Positions 23,324-31,643 of a stretch of 54,456 nt of DNA are shown here, piece after piece. Below the pieces are notes generated by a model that ran no database searches, had not been told where the DNA came from, and saw nothing but the letters and a program-made list of their open reading frames with translations. Numbering within the stretch: the stretch's first letter is position 1; each line of letters opens with the position of its first letter. This DNA comes from Hallerella sp963597395 (lineage in GTDB: Bacteria > Fibrobacterota > Fibrobacteria > Fibrobacterales > Fibrobacteraceae): NCBI GenBank assembly GCA_963597395.1, contig CAVBPX010000008.1, positions 1-54,456 of the forward strand, in the 5' to 3' direction. The translations under genes were made by a program, and so were the position numbers.

Positions 23324-23346
23324 GGGGTTTCCCGGGGCCTTTTTCT
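23324..23346 (+). terminator. Rho-independent terminator
   Basis: AAGGCTCCGGG and CCCGGGGCCTT pair with one bulge around a short loop, and TTTTTC follows. It closes the three-gene unit 22222-23311. The following 220 bp to 23570 hold only a TATCTT at 23537 as a likely promoter part. Confidence 0.7.
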
Positions 23347-23569
23347 TGGACATCCCCTCCGGACGCGTCAAATTTGCGTGAAAACGGTGCACTGCGACCG
23401 GTTTCCGTTGTTCGTCGTCTTCCCGACCGTCCGACGGCAAAACGGCCTTAAAATGCCGTTTCCGTTAAAATGCGCCCGGGCGGCGATTTCTCCGGTCTTT
23501 TCGCTGTCGGGAGGCCCGCTCCCGGCAAATTTATCCTATCTTCGAAAGGCTCAACCATAGGAGGTCAAA

Positions 23570-24250
23570 ATGGGCAAGGTCATATCCGCGGTAATCATTG
23601 CGCTCTTCGCCGGGTTCGTCGGGTCGTTCTGGGTTCTCGACTGGATGGGCGACCGGGCTCGGGAGGAGACGACGGCCGGATACGCGACAAAGAAGGAAGA
23701 AGCCGCACCGTCGGCCACGACGGGCAAGCTGACGATGCCCGTCCGACAAAAATATACAGAGGAGGACGCGCTAAAGGAGCTCGCCTACTACGAGACGAAG
23801 CTTTCCGAGATGCTGAAGAACGCCAAGCCGAACTTCGCCGACGCGACTCAATACGCATCCTTCCTGGGGACGGCTCCTGCCGAAATTGCCGGAATCGTGA
23901 CGAAAATTCCGTCCGAGAAGGTAACGGCCGCGGCCGGGAAGCTCCTGAAGCACCTGCCGAAGGTGCAAACTGCCGTTTTCCCGCGCATCCGGAAGGCCTG
24001 GGTCTCGGCGACCGCATATTCCATGATGGACCTCGACGTCGAGGTCGCTTGCCGCAACAATTCCTGTTCTTCCGTCCGTTTTTCCGGGGTCCGGTATTCG
24101 CTCCAGTCCCGGATAAAGTCGGACTGCGAAACGCTCGAGCCGGAATTCGCCAAGTTCAGGTTCAGGGAGGCCGTTTTCGACGCCTTCGGCAAGGGCGGCC
24201 GGTGGACGTTCAAGAATCCAAAGGACAACGTTCTCGCGGGCGCGGAATAA
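23570..24250 (+). CDS. Membrane-anchored hypothetical protein
   Basis: A 226-residue protein with one N-terminal membrane helix (residues 4-25, VISAVIIALFAGFVGSFWVL) and a large outside or periplasmic domain without recognised motifs. Two cysteines in CRNNSC may form a disulfide. AGGAGG sits 8 nt before the ATG. It is a single-gene unit with its own promoter, which is typical of lysogenic-conversion cargo; that role is inference. Confidence 0.65.
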   Translation: MGKVISAVIIALFAGFVGSFWVLDWMGDRAREETTAGYATKKEEAAPSATTGKLTMPVRQKYTEEDALKELAYYETKLSEMLKNAKPNFADATQYASFLGTAPAEIAGIVTKIPSEKVTAAAGKLLKHLPKVQTAVFPRIRKAWVSATAYSMMDLDVEVACRNNSCSSVRFSGVRYSLQSRIKSDCETLEPEFAKFRFREAVFDAFGKGGRWTFKNPKDNVLAGAE

Positions 24251-24339
24251 TTGCGCAATTTGCACAACCTGTAATTGTTTGTTTACGCGACCCCTCGCGG
24301 GTCGCATCCGGGACGCTTGCGCGGACGCGCGGCGTCCTT

Positions 24340-24345
24340 TATTTT
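24340..24345 (+). promoter_or_regulatory. TATTTT box, likely leaderless start
   Basis: TATTTT ends 7 nt before the ATG at 24353 and no Shine-Dalgarno is present between, so the transcript would start at or next to the start codon. Confidence 0.45.
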
Positions 24346-24352
24346 TATGCCC

Positions 24353-24727
24353 ATGAAGGAAAGAACGCTCTACTGCATCGTCGCCGACCCGTCCGCCGCG
24401 AGGACCGCGAAGCCCGACATCGGGTATTATTCGCCCAAGGAACTCGCCTACAAGGAATGCGTCTCGACGACCTCGGTCTATTCGTGGATTCGGAACGGCC
24501 TCCCGGTCATGCGCCAAGGCGACAAGGGGAACATCCGCATCTATTACCAGGACTATATCCGCTGGATGATTGACTGCGCAACGAAGGACCGCGACGAACG
24601 GGACGTCCCCGCCTGGGCGTACATGTTCGTCAAGAGCGCCTCCCCGCGCAGGGAGTTCCGGGCGCCGGAACGGGTCGAGCAGACCTCGCTTTTTCCCGCG
24701 AATGGCGAGAAAGGGGCGCTTTCCTAG
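24353..24727 (+). CDS. Helix-turn-helix DNA-binding protein upstream of terminase
   Basis: A 124-residue protein. Residues 25-70 form a MerR/HTH_17-like winged helix: YYSPKELAYKECVSTTSVYSWIRNGLPVMRQ, then GNIRIYYQDYIRWM. It opens the packaging gene block, so it could be a packaging-site or late-gene regulator. An ATG at 24347 is also in frame; 24353 is chosen because it lies 7 nt from the TATTTT box, matching other leaderless starts here. Confidence 0.68.
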   Translation: MKERTLYCIVADPSAARTAKPDIGYYSPKELAYKECVSTTSVYSWIRNGLPVMRQGDKGNIRIYYQDYIRWMIDCATKDRDERDVPAWAYMFVKSASPRREFRAPERVEQTSLFPANGEKGALS

Positions 24728-24743
24728 CGAGAAGGAGTGAACG

Positions 24744-25193
24744 ATGCTTCAGGAACGGAAATACAACGTGGAAAACCTCAAGTCCTTCTCAAAGGACGAC
24801 CCAGGCCTCGCGTCCGCGATGCAGGCCAAGTCGGTCGAGGTGAGGAAGCGGAACGCGAAGCGCAGGAACCTCATCATCGAATGCGGTCGCGACATCCTCA
24901 ATGCCAGGATGGACGTTTCCGACAAGATGCAGCTTGCCGCGAAGGTGGTCGGATACCGGCTCGGCCGGAAGGCCACGTTTGGCGAGATTGCGTTTCTCAC
25001 CATCATGCAGAAGGCGCTCAAGGACGGAAATTACAAGGCTTTCGTCGAGATGTGCCGCCTTTCCGGGATGCACTTCGACCAGTCTCCCGAGGCCCTCGGC
25101 GGGGAAAAGAACCCGTTCAATGTCCAGCAGAACACGACCATCGCGCCGGAGAACGTGAAGCGCATCAGCGAGGCACTGGAGGACGGTTGCTAG
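24744..25193 (+). CDS. Terminase small subunit-like protein
   Basis: A 149-residue protein. The helical N-terminus (residues 20-60, AMQAKSVEVRKRNAKRRNLI) and a central helix pair fit a TerS DNA-binding and oligomerisation core; the tail has NPFNVQQNTTIAPENVKRISEAL, a short motif common at the end of small terminases. It lies directly upstream of TerL and overlaps its TTG start. It should recognise the packaging site. GAAGGAG precedes the ATG. Confidence 0.75.
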   Translation: MLQERKYNVENLKSFSKDDPGLASAMQAKSVEVRKRNAKRRNLIIECGRDILNARMDVSDKMQLAAKVVGYRLGRKATFGEIAFLTIMQKALKDGNYKAFVEMCRLSGMHFDQSPEALGGEKNPFNVQQNTTIAPENVKRISEALEDGC

Positions 25194-26626
25194 ACCTCGA
25201 TTTCGAGAATGGCCTGGACCCGGAAGTCCGCGCGGTTCTCACGTCGAAGCTTCTGACCGACTTCGAATTTTTCACGAGATTTTTTTTCAAACAGATTTAC
25301 GGGAGGAAGTTCGTCCTTGCCCGCCACCACCACCTTATTGCCGAAAAAATGAAAGCGGTCGTACGCGGCGACATTCGGCGGCTTATCATCAATATTCCGC
25401 CGAGATACTCGAAAACGGAAATGGCCGTCCGGTCGTTCATTTCCTGGTGCATGGCCAACAACCCGCGAGCCAAGTTCATGCACCTGTCCTACGCCGACAC
25501 CCTGGTCAAGGACAACTCGGACGCAATCCGCGACATCATCAAAAGCCCGGCGTTTGCCTCGCTCTTCCCCGCCTGCACAATTTCGCCGAAGACCGACTCC
25601 AAGGAAAAGTGGTACACGGAACAGGGCGGCGGCCTGTACGCCGTTTCCACAGGGTCGCCCATTACCGGATTCGGCGCGGGCGACTTCGGCGACCGCCAGT
25701 ATTCCGGAACCGGGAGCGATGCGGACGGCTTCGGCGGCTGCATCATTATCGACGACCCGCTGAAGCCTGCCGACAAGGACTCCGAACTGAAACGGGAGCG
25801 CATCAATATGCGGTTTAACAACACCATCGCCTCCCGCGTCAACAACCCGGGCGTGACGCCTATTGTCCTTATTATGCAGCGGCTCCATGACCACGACATG
25901 GCCGGGTTCCTGCTCGAGGGAGGCTCCGGCGAGGTATGGGAGACCCTTTCGCTCCCTGCGGAAAATCCGGACGGGACGCCGCTGTGGCCCGAGAAGCATT
26001 CCTCGGAAATGCTTGCCAGGATGAAGGCGGCCGACCCGGAAACCTACGCGGCCCAGTATATGCAATCCCCGATGGTCGCGACCGGAAACATTTTCAAGCG
26101 CGAATGGTTCCGTTTTTACGACCCGGCGACCCTTCCCGTCCGGTTCGACCGGATATTCCAGTCATGGGACTTCACCTTCAAGGCCTCGGCCCATTCGGAC
26201 AACGTGTGCGGGCAGCTTTGGGGGAAGAAGGGTCCGAACTTCTACCTGCTCGACTGCGTATGCGACAAGATGACCTTCGTCGAATCGCTGAAGGCGATGC
26301 TCCTGATGACCGAACGCCATCCGGAGGCCGTCGCCAAGTACGTCGAGGCGAAGGCGAACGGAGAGGCCATCATGGACATGGTCCGGCAGAAGGTGCCGGG
26401 TGTAATCCCGGTGACGCCGACCGAATCCAAGGTGGCCCGCGCCCACGCCGTGACGCCGCTCTTCCAGGCCGGGAACGTCTACGTCCCGAAGGAGGCCCCA
26501 TGGGTTTACGATTACCTCGACGAACTGACGAAGTTCCCGAACGCGGCGCACGACGACCGGGTGGACGCAACCACGCAGGGACTCTCGCAGAACATGACGG
26601 AGTTCTCGCTGTGGGACGTCCTTTAG
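25187..26626 (+). CDS. terL: Terminase large subunit
   Basis: A 479-residue packaging ATPase-nuclease. The motor has an atypical Walker A IPPRYSKTEMAV near residue 71 and Walker B CIIIDDPLKP near 185; the RNase H-like nuclease has FQSWDFTFK near 325 and AAHDDRVDATTQG near the end. It is close to the TIGR01630-type large subunits. The start is TTG at 25187, with GGAGG 4 nt upstream, overlapping the TerS stop; no ATG fits the N-terminus. A fragment matching its C-terminus lies at about 43704-43756. Confidence 0.92.
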   Translation: MLDLDFENGLDPEVRAVLTSKLLTDFEFFTRFFFKQIYGRKFVLARHHHLIAEKMKAVVRGDIRRLIINIPPRYSKTEMAVRSFISWCMANNPRAKFMHLSYADTLVKDNSDAIRDIIKSPAFASLFPACTISPKTDSKEKWYTEQGGGLYAVSTGSPITGFGAGDFGDRQYSGTGSDADGFGGCIIIDDPLKPADKDSELKRERINMRFNNTIASRVNNPGVTPIVLIMQRLHDHDMAGFLLEGGSGEVWETLSLPAENPDGTPLWPEKHSSEMLARMKAADPETYAAQYMQSPMVATGNIFKREWFRFYDPATLPVRFDRIFQSWDFTFKASAHSDNVCGQLWGKKGPNFYLLDCVCDKMTFVESLKAMLLMTERHPEAVAKYVEAKANGEAIMDMVRQKVPGVIPVTPTESKVARAHAVTPLFQAGNVYVPKEAPWVYDYLDELTKFPNAAHDDRVDATTQGLSQNMTEFSLWDVL

Positions 26627-26633
26627 TGGAAAA

Positions 26634-26684
26634 TTCGCAAGGATTTTTGAAAGACCTATTCCGGGCAGGGAAAGCCTTTAATTT
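26634..26684 (+). promoter_or_regulatory. Bipartite upstream element, copy b
   Basis: TTCGCAAGGATTTTT starts 8 bp after the terL stop; TAATTT follows at 26679, 42 nt from the G of GCAAG. The portal ATG is 8 nt beyond the TAATTT, so the portal mRNA may be leaderless. Confidence 0.5.
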
Positions 26685-26692
26685 TCAAGGAT

Positions 26693-27988
26693 ATGAACAT
26701 GTTCGAAACCGACGGCGCATACGCCAATCTCGTGACGGGTCTCGGCGACCCGCGAATGGACAAGGACGAGCACACCCGGATTCTCGCTGGGGTGTTCCGG
26801 CCCGATTACGACCGCCTCGCGGCGCAATACGTGAAGGACGGCGTCGTGAAGCAGATTGCCAAGGGGCCGGCCGTGAAGGCCCTCAAGAACCCTATCGTGA
26901 TAAACGACGACAAGGACGATGCGACCTTCAAGGCCCTCTCGAAGGCAGGAATGTTCAAGGCCTGCCGCTTGGCGGGAACCTGGGCGCGTCTCTTCGGCGG
27001 GGCGCTCGTCGTCACGCTCTTCGACGGCGACGGGACCGCGGACCTGGCGAAGCCCGCGGGCGCGGGGGAAAAGGTCGTCGGATACCGGGTATTCACGCCC
27101 GGGCGCATCAACCTCGTCGAGTCGTCCATTTCCGCGGATACGCGGAGCGACTGGTTCGGGAAGGTCGAGCAGTTCCCCGTCACGATGCGGAACGGGAAAA
27201 TCGTGAACATCCACGCCTCCCGCTGCCACGTCTTCCGCGGGGTCGAGGTTCCCGACCTGCTGGACTCGGACATCGACACGTATATTTTCGGGGCTTCCGA
27301 AGTCGAGATGGCGAACATCGGCCTGAAGAAGCTCCCGGGCGCTTTCGGCGCCGTCAGCAACATGCTGCAGGAAAACGGGCTGTCGGTTTTTTCGATGAAC
27401 GGATTCTCGGCGATGCTAGCGGCCGACGGTGGCGAGCAGAAGGTTCGGAACCGGATGTCGCTCACGAAGCTCGGGATGTCCACGATGCGCGCCGTTTTCC
27501 TCGACAAGGAGGACTCCTTCGAGATGAAGTCCCATTCGATGGGCGACGTCCCGGAATCCATCAAGATGCTGATGGCGTACGCGTCCGCGCTTACGGGCAT
27601 CCCGGTCTCCATCCTTTTCGGGAACATGGTCTCGGGCCTTTCCTCGACGAACGACGGCGACATCCGCCAATACAACGACCTGGTGGAGCAGTGGCGTTCT
27701 GAATGCCTGTACGAACCGATGGTCGAGCTGATTACCGAGTTCAGGAACCGGAACGAAGGGAAGCCAGGACTGCACGATTTCCAGTTCGGGCCGCTCGACC
27801 AGCCGACCTCGAAGGAAAAGGCCGAGCTGATGAAGGACAAATCCGACTTCTGCCAGTCCATGTACAACATGGGCGCGATGACCCCGAAGGAGGTCCGCGA
27901 GAACCTGCTCCTGAACGGCGGAACGAGCGAGATTACGGTTAAGACCGGCGACGCCCCTGCTGCCGCTTCCGGGAAGCCGGAAGGCTAG
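26693..27988 (+). CDS. Phage portal protein (DUF1073 type)
   Basis: A 431-residue portal. Typical DUF1073 features: an N-terminal arm, a mixed core (HASRCHVFRGVEVPD), ALTGIPVSILFGNMVSGLSSTNDGDIRQYND near residue 300, and a helical C-terminus ending in an Ala/Pro tail. The portal forms the dodecameric gate through which DNA enters the head. It follows TerL, as is usual. Start chosen at ATG 26693; the next ATG (two codons later) is also possible. Confidence 0.88.
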   Translation: MNMFETDGAYANLVTGLGDPRMDKDEHTRILAGVFRPDYDRLAAQYVKDGVVKQIAKGPAVKALKNPIVINDDKDDATFKALSKAGMFKACRLAGTWARLFGGALVVTLFDGDGTADLAKPAGAGEKVVGYRVFTPGRINLVESSISADTRSDWFGKVEQFPVTMRNGKIVNIHASRCHVFRGVEVPDLLDSDIDTYIFGASEVEMANIGLKKLPGAFGAVSNMLQENGLSVFSMNGFSAMLAADGGEQKVRNRMSLTKLGMSTMRAVFLDKEDSFEMKSHSMGDVPESIKMLMAYASALTGIPVSILFGNMVSGLSSTNDGDIRQYNDLVEQWRSECLYEPMVELITEFRNRNEGKPGLHDFQFGPLDQPTSKEKAELMKDKSDFCQSMYNMGAMTPKEVRENLLLNGGTSEITVKTGDAPAAASGKPEG

Positions 27989-28114
27989 TTCGACCGCCTT
28001 CCGGAGCTGTCGGACGGCTTCCTCGAAAGCAACGAATAAGACTTCTTGATTTGGCTTGCTTTCCGCCGTGCAAGTGGTACATTGATGGCGTAAACCAAAA
28101 CGCAAGAGGCAATC

Positions 28115-28585
28115 ATGAAAACACAAATCACGAATCTTATCAACGGCCAAAAGTACGTCGTCCGCGACGAAACAAATCCGAAATACCTGAACGCCCCGCG
28201 CGCATCGTCGCACGACGGGTTCGGCGGCACCGCCTGGGAGAAACGCTTCGCCCTTGCCGAGCGTGTATTCGCCGAGAACGGCGAATTAATGCCGGTCGAT
28301 GTCCGCGGTGTCCGACTGACACTCAAGCTGGGAATGTCCGAGAGCGGGAAGACCCGGTGGTATTCTGCCGAGCTAACCCAGACGCAGGCGAACACCATCT
28401 GCGGGTTCCACGCCGAGCATCAATGGTTCGGGGCTTGTGAGGGTTACTGGTCCTTCCGCATCGGCGACGACCTCTGCTGCCAGGTCACCTCCTTTGCGCG
28501 CAGGACGCCGGGTTCCCATTGGGAAGCCCGCACCTGGCTGAACATCGACGAGGCGTTCGTCACCATCCTAGAGGAGGGAGTCTAA
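28115..28585 (+). CDS. Hypothetical protein in the accessory block
   Basis: A 156-residue, beta-rich protein with C-rich stretches (ICGFHAEHQWFGACEG and DLCCQV). No family recognised. The N-terminus MKTQITNLINGQKYVV recalls the QITNxI start of the protein at 43279. Its ATG follows GCAAGAGGCAATC. It is the first of several small genes lying between portal and MuF, where packaging phages normally have none. Confidence 0.65.
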   Translation: MKTQITNLINGQKYVVRDETNPKYLNAPRASSHDGFGGTAWEKRFALAERVFAENGELMPVDVRGVRLTLKLGMSESGKTRWYSAELTQTQANTICGFHAEHQWFGACEGYWSFRIGDDLCCQVTSFARRTPGSHWEARTWLNIDEAFVTILEEGV

Positions 28586-28758
28586 TGCGGATGGTCGTCA
28601 ATTACCGCCGTTGCGCCGTCTGCGGGCTTCTTTTCCGCGGGCCGGGGAACAATGCGGCTCCGCTTTCCGAGGGCCGGTGCTGCGACGCATGCAACCGGCA
28701 GCGGGTCGTCCCGGCTAGGATGCTCGCCATTATCGGCTGGGACCAGAATTCGTTTTGA
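28585..28758 (+). CDS. Small zinc-finger protein
   Basis: A 57-residue product with CAVCG and CCDACN about 20 residues apart, a plausible zinc ribbon. Its ATG overlaps the upstream stop (TAATG) and GAGGAGGGAG provides a strong ribosome-binding site. Function unknown. Confidence 0.6.
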   Translation: MRMVVNYRRCAVCGLLFRGPGNNAAPLSEGRCCDACNRQRVVPARMLAIIGWDQNSF

Positions 28759-28763
28759 CCAAA

Positions 28764-28815
28764 TTCGTAAGTTTTTTTTTTGTTTTCCCCAGCGAAATCC
28801 GCCGGGGTCTATATT
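28764..28815 (+). promoter_or_regulatory. Bipartite upstream element, copy c
   Basis: TTCGTAAG followed by a 10-T run lies 6 bp after a stop; TATATT follows at 28810, 43 nt from the G. Between them sits the CCCC/GGGG hairpin block shared with 22034-22068. Confidence 0.5.
28772..28808 (+). repeat. T-run and hairpin repeat, copy 2
   Basis: Identical to 22034-22068 except for the T-run length (10 versus 8). Here it forms the interior of the bipartite element before the gene at 28828. Confidence 0.6.
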
Positions 28816-28827
28816 GTTAGGAACAAT

Positions 28828-29076
28828 ATGAACGCAACCGAAGTCCGACAGAAATACGCGCTTGACGATGCGGCCATGATGGCCCGCATTCGCGAAGCAC
28901 TAAAATACCCGCACCTGCTGAACCAGCTGGTCGAGGAAATCAACTCGAAAAAGCTCAAGGTATCCGCCAAGGAACGCGAGCTGATAAACCGCGCCGTCAA
29001 GGAGCGGAACGACCGGAACGACGCGAAAAAGCGGAACATTGCGAAGCGGGAGCGTAAGAACGGATGGATTTTATAA
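28828..29076 (+). CDS. Small protein with divergent KxKY leader
   Basis: An 82-residue, basic, helical product starting MNATEVRQKYALDDAA, a looser version of the MDIEAIKAKYLVND leader found on three neighbouring proteins. The body has a long charged helix (AVKERNDRNDAKKRNIAKRER). TATATT lies 12 nt before the ATG, with a weak AGGA. It may belong to the leader-tagged group described in the findings. Confidence 0.6.
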   Translation: MNATEVRQKYALDDAAMMARIREALKYPHLLNQLVEEINSKKLKVSAKERELINRAVKERNDRNDAKKRNIAKRERKNGWIL

Positions 29077-29083
29077 CAAAACA

Positions 29084-29131
29084 AAGGAGTCCGAATTGGA
29101 TATAGAAGCAATCAAGGCAAAGTACCTTGTG
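29084..29131 (+). repeat. Shared translation-start cassette, copy 1
   Basis: AAGGAGTCCGAAT followed by 36 nt coding for (L)DIEAIKAKYLV. Near-identical copies are at 30681-30734 and 33412-33465, covering the ribosome-binding site and the first 12 codons only. Here the start codon is TTG. Confidence 0.85.
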
Positions 29132-29587
29132 GATGCCCGAAGAAGCAAAAACAAGGACATTAGGAAATTCAAACATGTGGATTATTATGGGACATTCCGC
29201 ATCAGCTTTCGCGGACGGTCAAAGATAGTTCATGTTGGGGACGGTTTCGATGACCCGAAAATTGCACCGACTCCGAAGTACGCTAAAGAAGTTCTCTTGA
29301 AGAGGATTCATTTGATTGCCGGTTACAACGAATATGAGAGGGGATGGGTTATCGGATACGAAACACATACAGACGGCTGCGAGTATCTTTACAAGTACGA
29401 ACAAATTCCAGGGCTTACAAAAAACGACAAAGCCAAAGTTTTAGCAGAACTTAAAAAGAGCCTCACCATGATTGGAGTTCACTGTAAGGCAAGAACGAAA
29501 GATTGGACGTACGGGCAGAATGTTGTCCCGGCTGGAACTTATGATCCGAACAGCGAGGAGAATCTAGGAACAGTTCAATTTTTCTAA
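29096..29587 (+). CDS. Leader-tagged protein 1 (TTG start)
   Basis: A 163-residue protein opening (TTG)DIEAIKAKYLVDARR, then a beta-rich body: YYGTFRISFRGRSKIVHVGDG, ERGWVIGYETHTDGCEYLYKYEQIPG, a helix KVLAELKKSLTMIG and a polar tail. The body is not recognised and is unlike those of the other tagged proteins. Its codon use is clearly more AT-rich than the phage core genes. AAGGAG sits 8 nt before TTG. It may be virion cargo or an accessory factor; both are guesses. Confidence 0.68.
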   Translation: MDIEAIKAKYLVDARRSKNKDIRKFKHVDYYGTFRISFRGRSKIVHVGDGFDDPKIAPTPKYAKEVLLKRIHLIAGYNEYERGWVIGYETHTDGCEYLYKYEQIPGLTKNDKAKVLAELKKSLTMIGVHCKARTKDWTYGQNVVPAGTYDPNSEENLGTVQFF

Positions 29588-29589
29588 TA

Positions 29590-29640
29590 TTCGCAAGAAT
29601 TTTTCTGTTTTCACGCCCGCCGCTCCCCGACGGGTATTTT
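29590..29640 (+). promoter_or_regulatory. Bipartite upstream element, copy d
   Basis: TTCGCAAGAATTTTT starts 3 bp after a stop; TATTTTTG follows at 29635, 42 nt from the G. CCGAC and GTCGG around the TATTTTT can form a stem. This copy and 33786-33855 are about 95 percent identical over 70 bp. Confidence 0.5.
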
Positions 29641-29666
29641 TGTCGGAAAGAAAAAAGGAGCTACAG

Positions 29667-30074
29667 ATGCATATTGACGAAATCCGCATCCGCTACATGA
29701 TGGACGGCTGGGTGAAAGAGTCGAACTACGACCGCCGAAAGAAGCTCGGCATGTCCGAGGACCAAATTCGCGCCGATTGGCAGAAGGAGACGCGGGGACG
29801 GATTCCGTTCGAGACCTGGGCGAAAACGGTGCACGAGTTCCCGGAAATAATGAAGAGCCGCAAAAAGCGCGAAAAACCGAAATCGACGAACATCTACGAC
29901 CCGTCGAACCGGAAGAAGCTCGAAAAATGGAAGCAGCGCCAGGCCGTGGAGAAGTCGTTCGAGGCCTTCAAGAAGATGACCCCGGAACAGCAGCGCGAGG
30001 AACGCCTCCGCCAGCAGAACAAGATGGACCAGTACCGCGCAAACGTAATGCGCCAGTTCGCCAAAACGCATTGA
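29667..30074 (+). CDS. Basic coiled protein with leader-like start
   Basis: A 135-residue product starting MHIDEIRIRYMMDGW, similar in spacing to MDIEAIKAKYLVND. The body is strongly charged and helical (KKLEKWKQRQAVEKSFEAFKK, PEQQREERLRQQNK). No family recognised. AAAAGGAG is 8 nt before the ATG. A long charged helix would suit a DNA- or scaffold-associated head protein; this is inference from composition and position. Confidence 0.62.
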   Translation: MHIDEIRIRYMMDGWVKESNYDRRKKLGMSEDQIRADWQKETRGRIPFETWAKTVHEFPEIMKSRKKREKPKSTNIYDPSNRKKLEKWKQRQAVEKSFEAFKKMTPEQQREERLRQQNKMDQYRANVMRQFAKTH

Positions 30075-30091
30075 TTCAAGGAGAAGAGACT

Positions 30092-30379
30092 ATGGGAACC
30101 GCAGAATTAAGCAAGATTGCCGGAATCCGGCGCAAGTACCTGGGGAACGATTCCCTGCAGGTGGTCTTCGACGTGGAAGCGACGCGGGAAGCCGTTCGCG
30201 CGCTCCTAATCCAGGCGCAGAGGTCCGCAAAAGAAGCGGATTACGGTTACCTGCCGAAGGATTGGAAGAAGGACATTCTCCGCTCCGTCGCCGAACAGGA
30301 ACGGCAGCTGAAGCTCGTACAAGGCTTCATAAACGAACTGACAGGGATGCTTTCGAAGGCGCGCGAGGCGGCGAAATAA
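30092..30379 (+). CDS. Helical phage protein
   Basis: A 95-residue product: MGTAELSKIAGIRRKYLGNDS, again with an I-R-x-K-Y-L-G-N-D string near the start, then mostly helix (LLIQAQRSAKEADYGYLPKDWKKDI). CAAGGAG precedes the ATG. It overlaps the next gene (TAATG). Function unknown. Confidence 0.6.
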   Translation: MGTAELSKIAGIRRKYLGNDSLQVVFDVEATREAVRALLIQAQRSAKEADYGYLPKDWKKDILRSVAEQERQLKLVQGFINELTGMLSKAREAAK

Positions 30380-30663
30380 TGGCCGTGCTCGCAAAAAAAG
30401 TGAAGGATGTCGCCAAGGCCGCGCTCGCGGCGCAGGCGGTCGCCGCAATTAGGAAAAAATACGGCAGGCCCGCGCAGGAGCCCGAGCCGGACGACGGGGA
30501 AAAGGAAACCGCCGCGCTCGTCGAGAAGCTCGACCTCGCCGACCGCGGGCTCGGAATGGCCGTCACCCGCTTCATCGCTCGGGCGTCCAAGGGCGGAGTC
30601 CGGAACCAGGAAATCATCCGGCTGACCGAGGCCATCAACCAGCTCGCCAAGGGCGTCAAGTAG
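30379..30663 (+). CDS. Helical phage protein
   Basis: A 94-residue product with an Ala/Lys-rich helical N-terminus (AKKVKDVAKAALAAQAV), the string AAIRKKYGRP, an acidic linker and a helical end. Translation is coupled to the upstream gene by TAATG. No family recognised. Confidence 0.58.
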   Translation: MAVLAKKVKDVAKAALAAQAVAAIRKKYGRPAQEPEPDDGEKETAALVEKLDLADRGLGMAVTRFIARASKGGVRNQEIIRLTEAINQLAKGVK

Positions 30664-30680
30664 AATTTTTCACAACAACC

Positions 30681-30734
30681 AAGGAGTCCGAAATGGATAT
30701 AGAAGCAATCAAGGCAAAGTACCTCGTGAACGAC
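30681..30734 (+). repeat. Shared translation-start cassette, copy 2
   Basis: AAGGAGTCCGAAATG and the first 14 codons (MDIEAIKAKYLVND). It matches 33412-33465 almost base for base; similarity stops abruptly after codon 14. Confidence 0.85.
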
Positions 30735-30899
30735 GTCCGCGACCCGTTGGAGAAATTTTCGTTTCTAATCGGAGTCAAAGCAACGGTCGTCGACGATATC
30801 GCCGTTTTTGCGAAATCGCGATTTGAGGCGCAAAAAAAAGCAAAAGAGTTGTTTAAGCGGAAAAATCCGAAACTCAATATCACCAATATAGAAACGTAA
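30693..30899 (+). CDS. Leader-tagged protein 2
   Basis: A 68-residue product: MDIEAIKAKYLVNDVRDP followed by a short body (FSFLIGVKATVVDDIAVFAK and a basic helix FEAQKKAKELFKRK). The body is unrelated to the other tagged proteins and matches nothing I know. AAGGAG is 7 nt before the ATG. Note the AT-rich codons after residue 20. Confidence 0.65.
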   Translation: MDIEAIKAKYLVNDVRDPLEKFSFLIGVKATVVDDIAVFAKSRFEAQKKAKELFKRKNPKLNITNIET

Positions 30900-30914
30900 C
30901 TTTAACTTCTAATA

Positions 30915-30965
30915 TTCGCAAGAATTTTACCGAAGCGCGGGACGCGGCGTCCTGCGCTTTATTTT
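30915..30965 (+). promoter_or_regulatory. Bipartite upstream element, copy e
   Basis: TTCGCAAGAATTTTA lies shortly after a stop; TATTTT follows at 30960, 42 nt from the G. The next ATG is 8 nt beyond, without a Shine-Dalgarno. GGACGCGGCGTCC between the parts is a near-perfect hairpin. Confidence 0.5.
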
Positions 30966-30973
30966 TTTCCGAA

Positions 30974-31636
30974 ATGGCACAAAAAAGGATAAGGAACCGG
31001 TCACGGGCAAGGCGGAACAAGTCGCAAGGCGGGCCGAAACGGGCAGCGTCGGCAATTATGAAGTTCGTTCTCAAACTCGGCTCATTCAGAGACAACCTGG
31101 CGGGCATTTCCGGCGGTGGCGTTTCCGTCGGATGGATGGACGGAGCGAAGGAAAAGCCGAGGTCGATGCCGAAAAAAATCAAGAAGGGCAAGGCCAAAGG
31201 GAAAATGTCGCACGTCAAGTACGGTCCCGAATTCACCGGGCCGATGCAGGAGGCTCCTTCGCTCGCATTGATAGCACGAACGCTGTGCTACGGCCGCGCC
31301 AAGGGGACGAACCGATTCGGCCACGAATACCCGGCTATCCCGCCGAGGAACTTCGTCCGGAACCTGCAGGACAAGCATTTTCTGAAGCCAGTCTTCGGGA
31401 CGTTCCGAAAAGAGATTCTTGCCGGGTTCGGAAAGGGCAAGACGGGCCACGTTGACAGGGCCGCGCTTATGGAGAAAGTCGGCGTCCTGGCGAAGGGGGC
31501 CGTCCAGCGGTCCATGCGCGACTCGAACAGCTATGCGGCGAACGCGCCGTCAACCATCGCCCGCAAGGGCTCGGCAAGGCCGTTAATCGATACCGGCAAC
31601 CTTATCCGTTCCGTCGATTTCGAAGTCAAGAAGTGA
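30974..31636 (+). CDS. HK97 gp10-like neck or tail-completion protein
   Basis: A 220-residue protein. The basic N-terminus (KRIRNRSRARRNKSQGGPKR) is followed by a core with VSVGWMDG, NRFGHEYPAIPPRNFVRN, and the C-terminal IARKGSARPLIDTGNLIRSVDFEV. PxxPLIDTGxLxxSI is the hallmark of gp10-like phage neck and minor tail proteins. It should act at the head-tail joint. The start is probably leaderless, 8 nt after TATTTT; a later ATG exists but would lose the basic N-terminus. Confidence 0.72.
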   Translation: MAQKRIRNRSRARRNKSQGGPKRAASAIMKFVLKLGSFRDNLAGISGGGVSVGWMDGAKEKPRSMPKKIKKGKAKGKMSHVKYGPEFTGPMQEAPSLALIARTLCYGRAKGTNRFGHEYPAIPPRNFVRNLQDKHFLKPVFGTFRKEILAGFGKGKTGHVDRAALMEKVGVLAKGAVQRSMRDSNSYAANAPSTIARKGSARPLIDTGNLIRSVDFEVKK

Positions 31637-31643
31637 GAAACAG

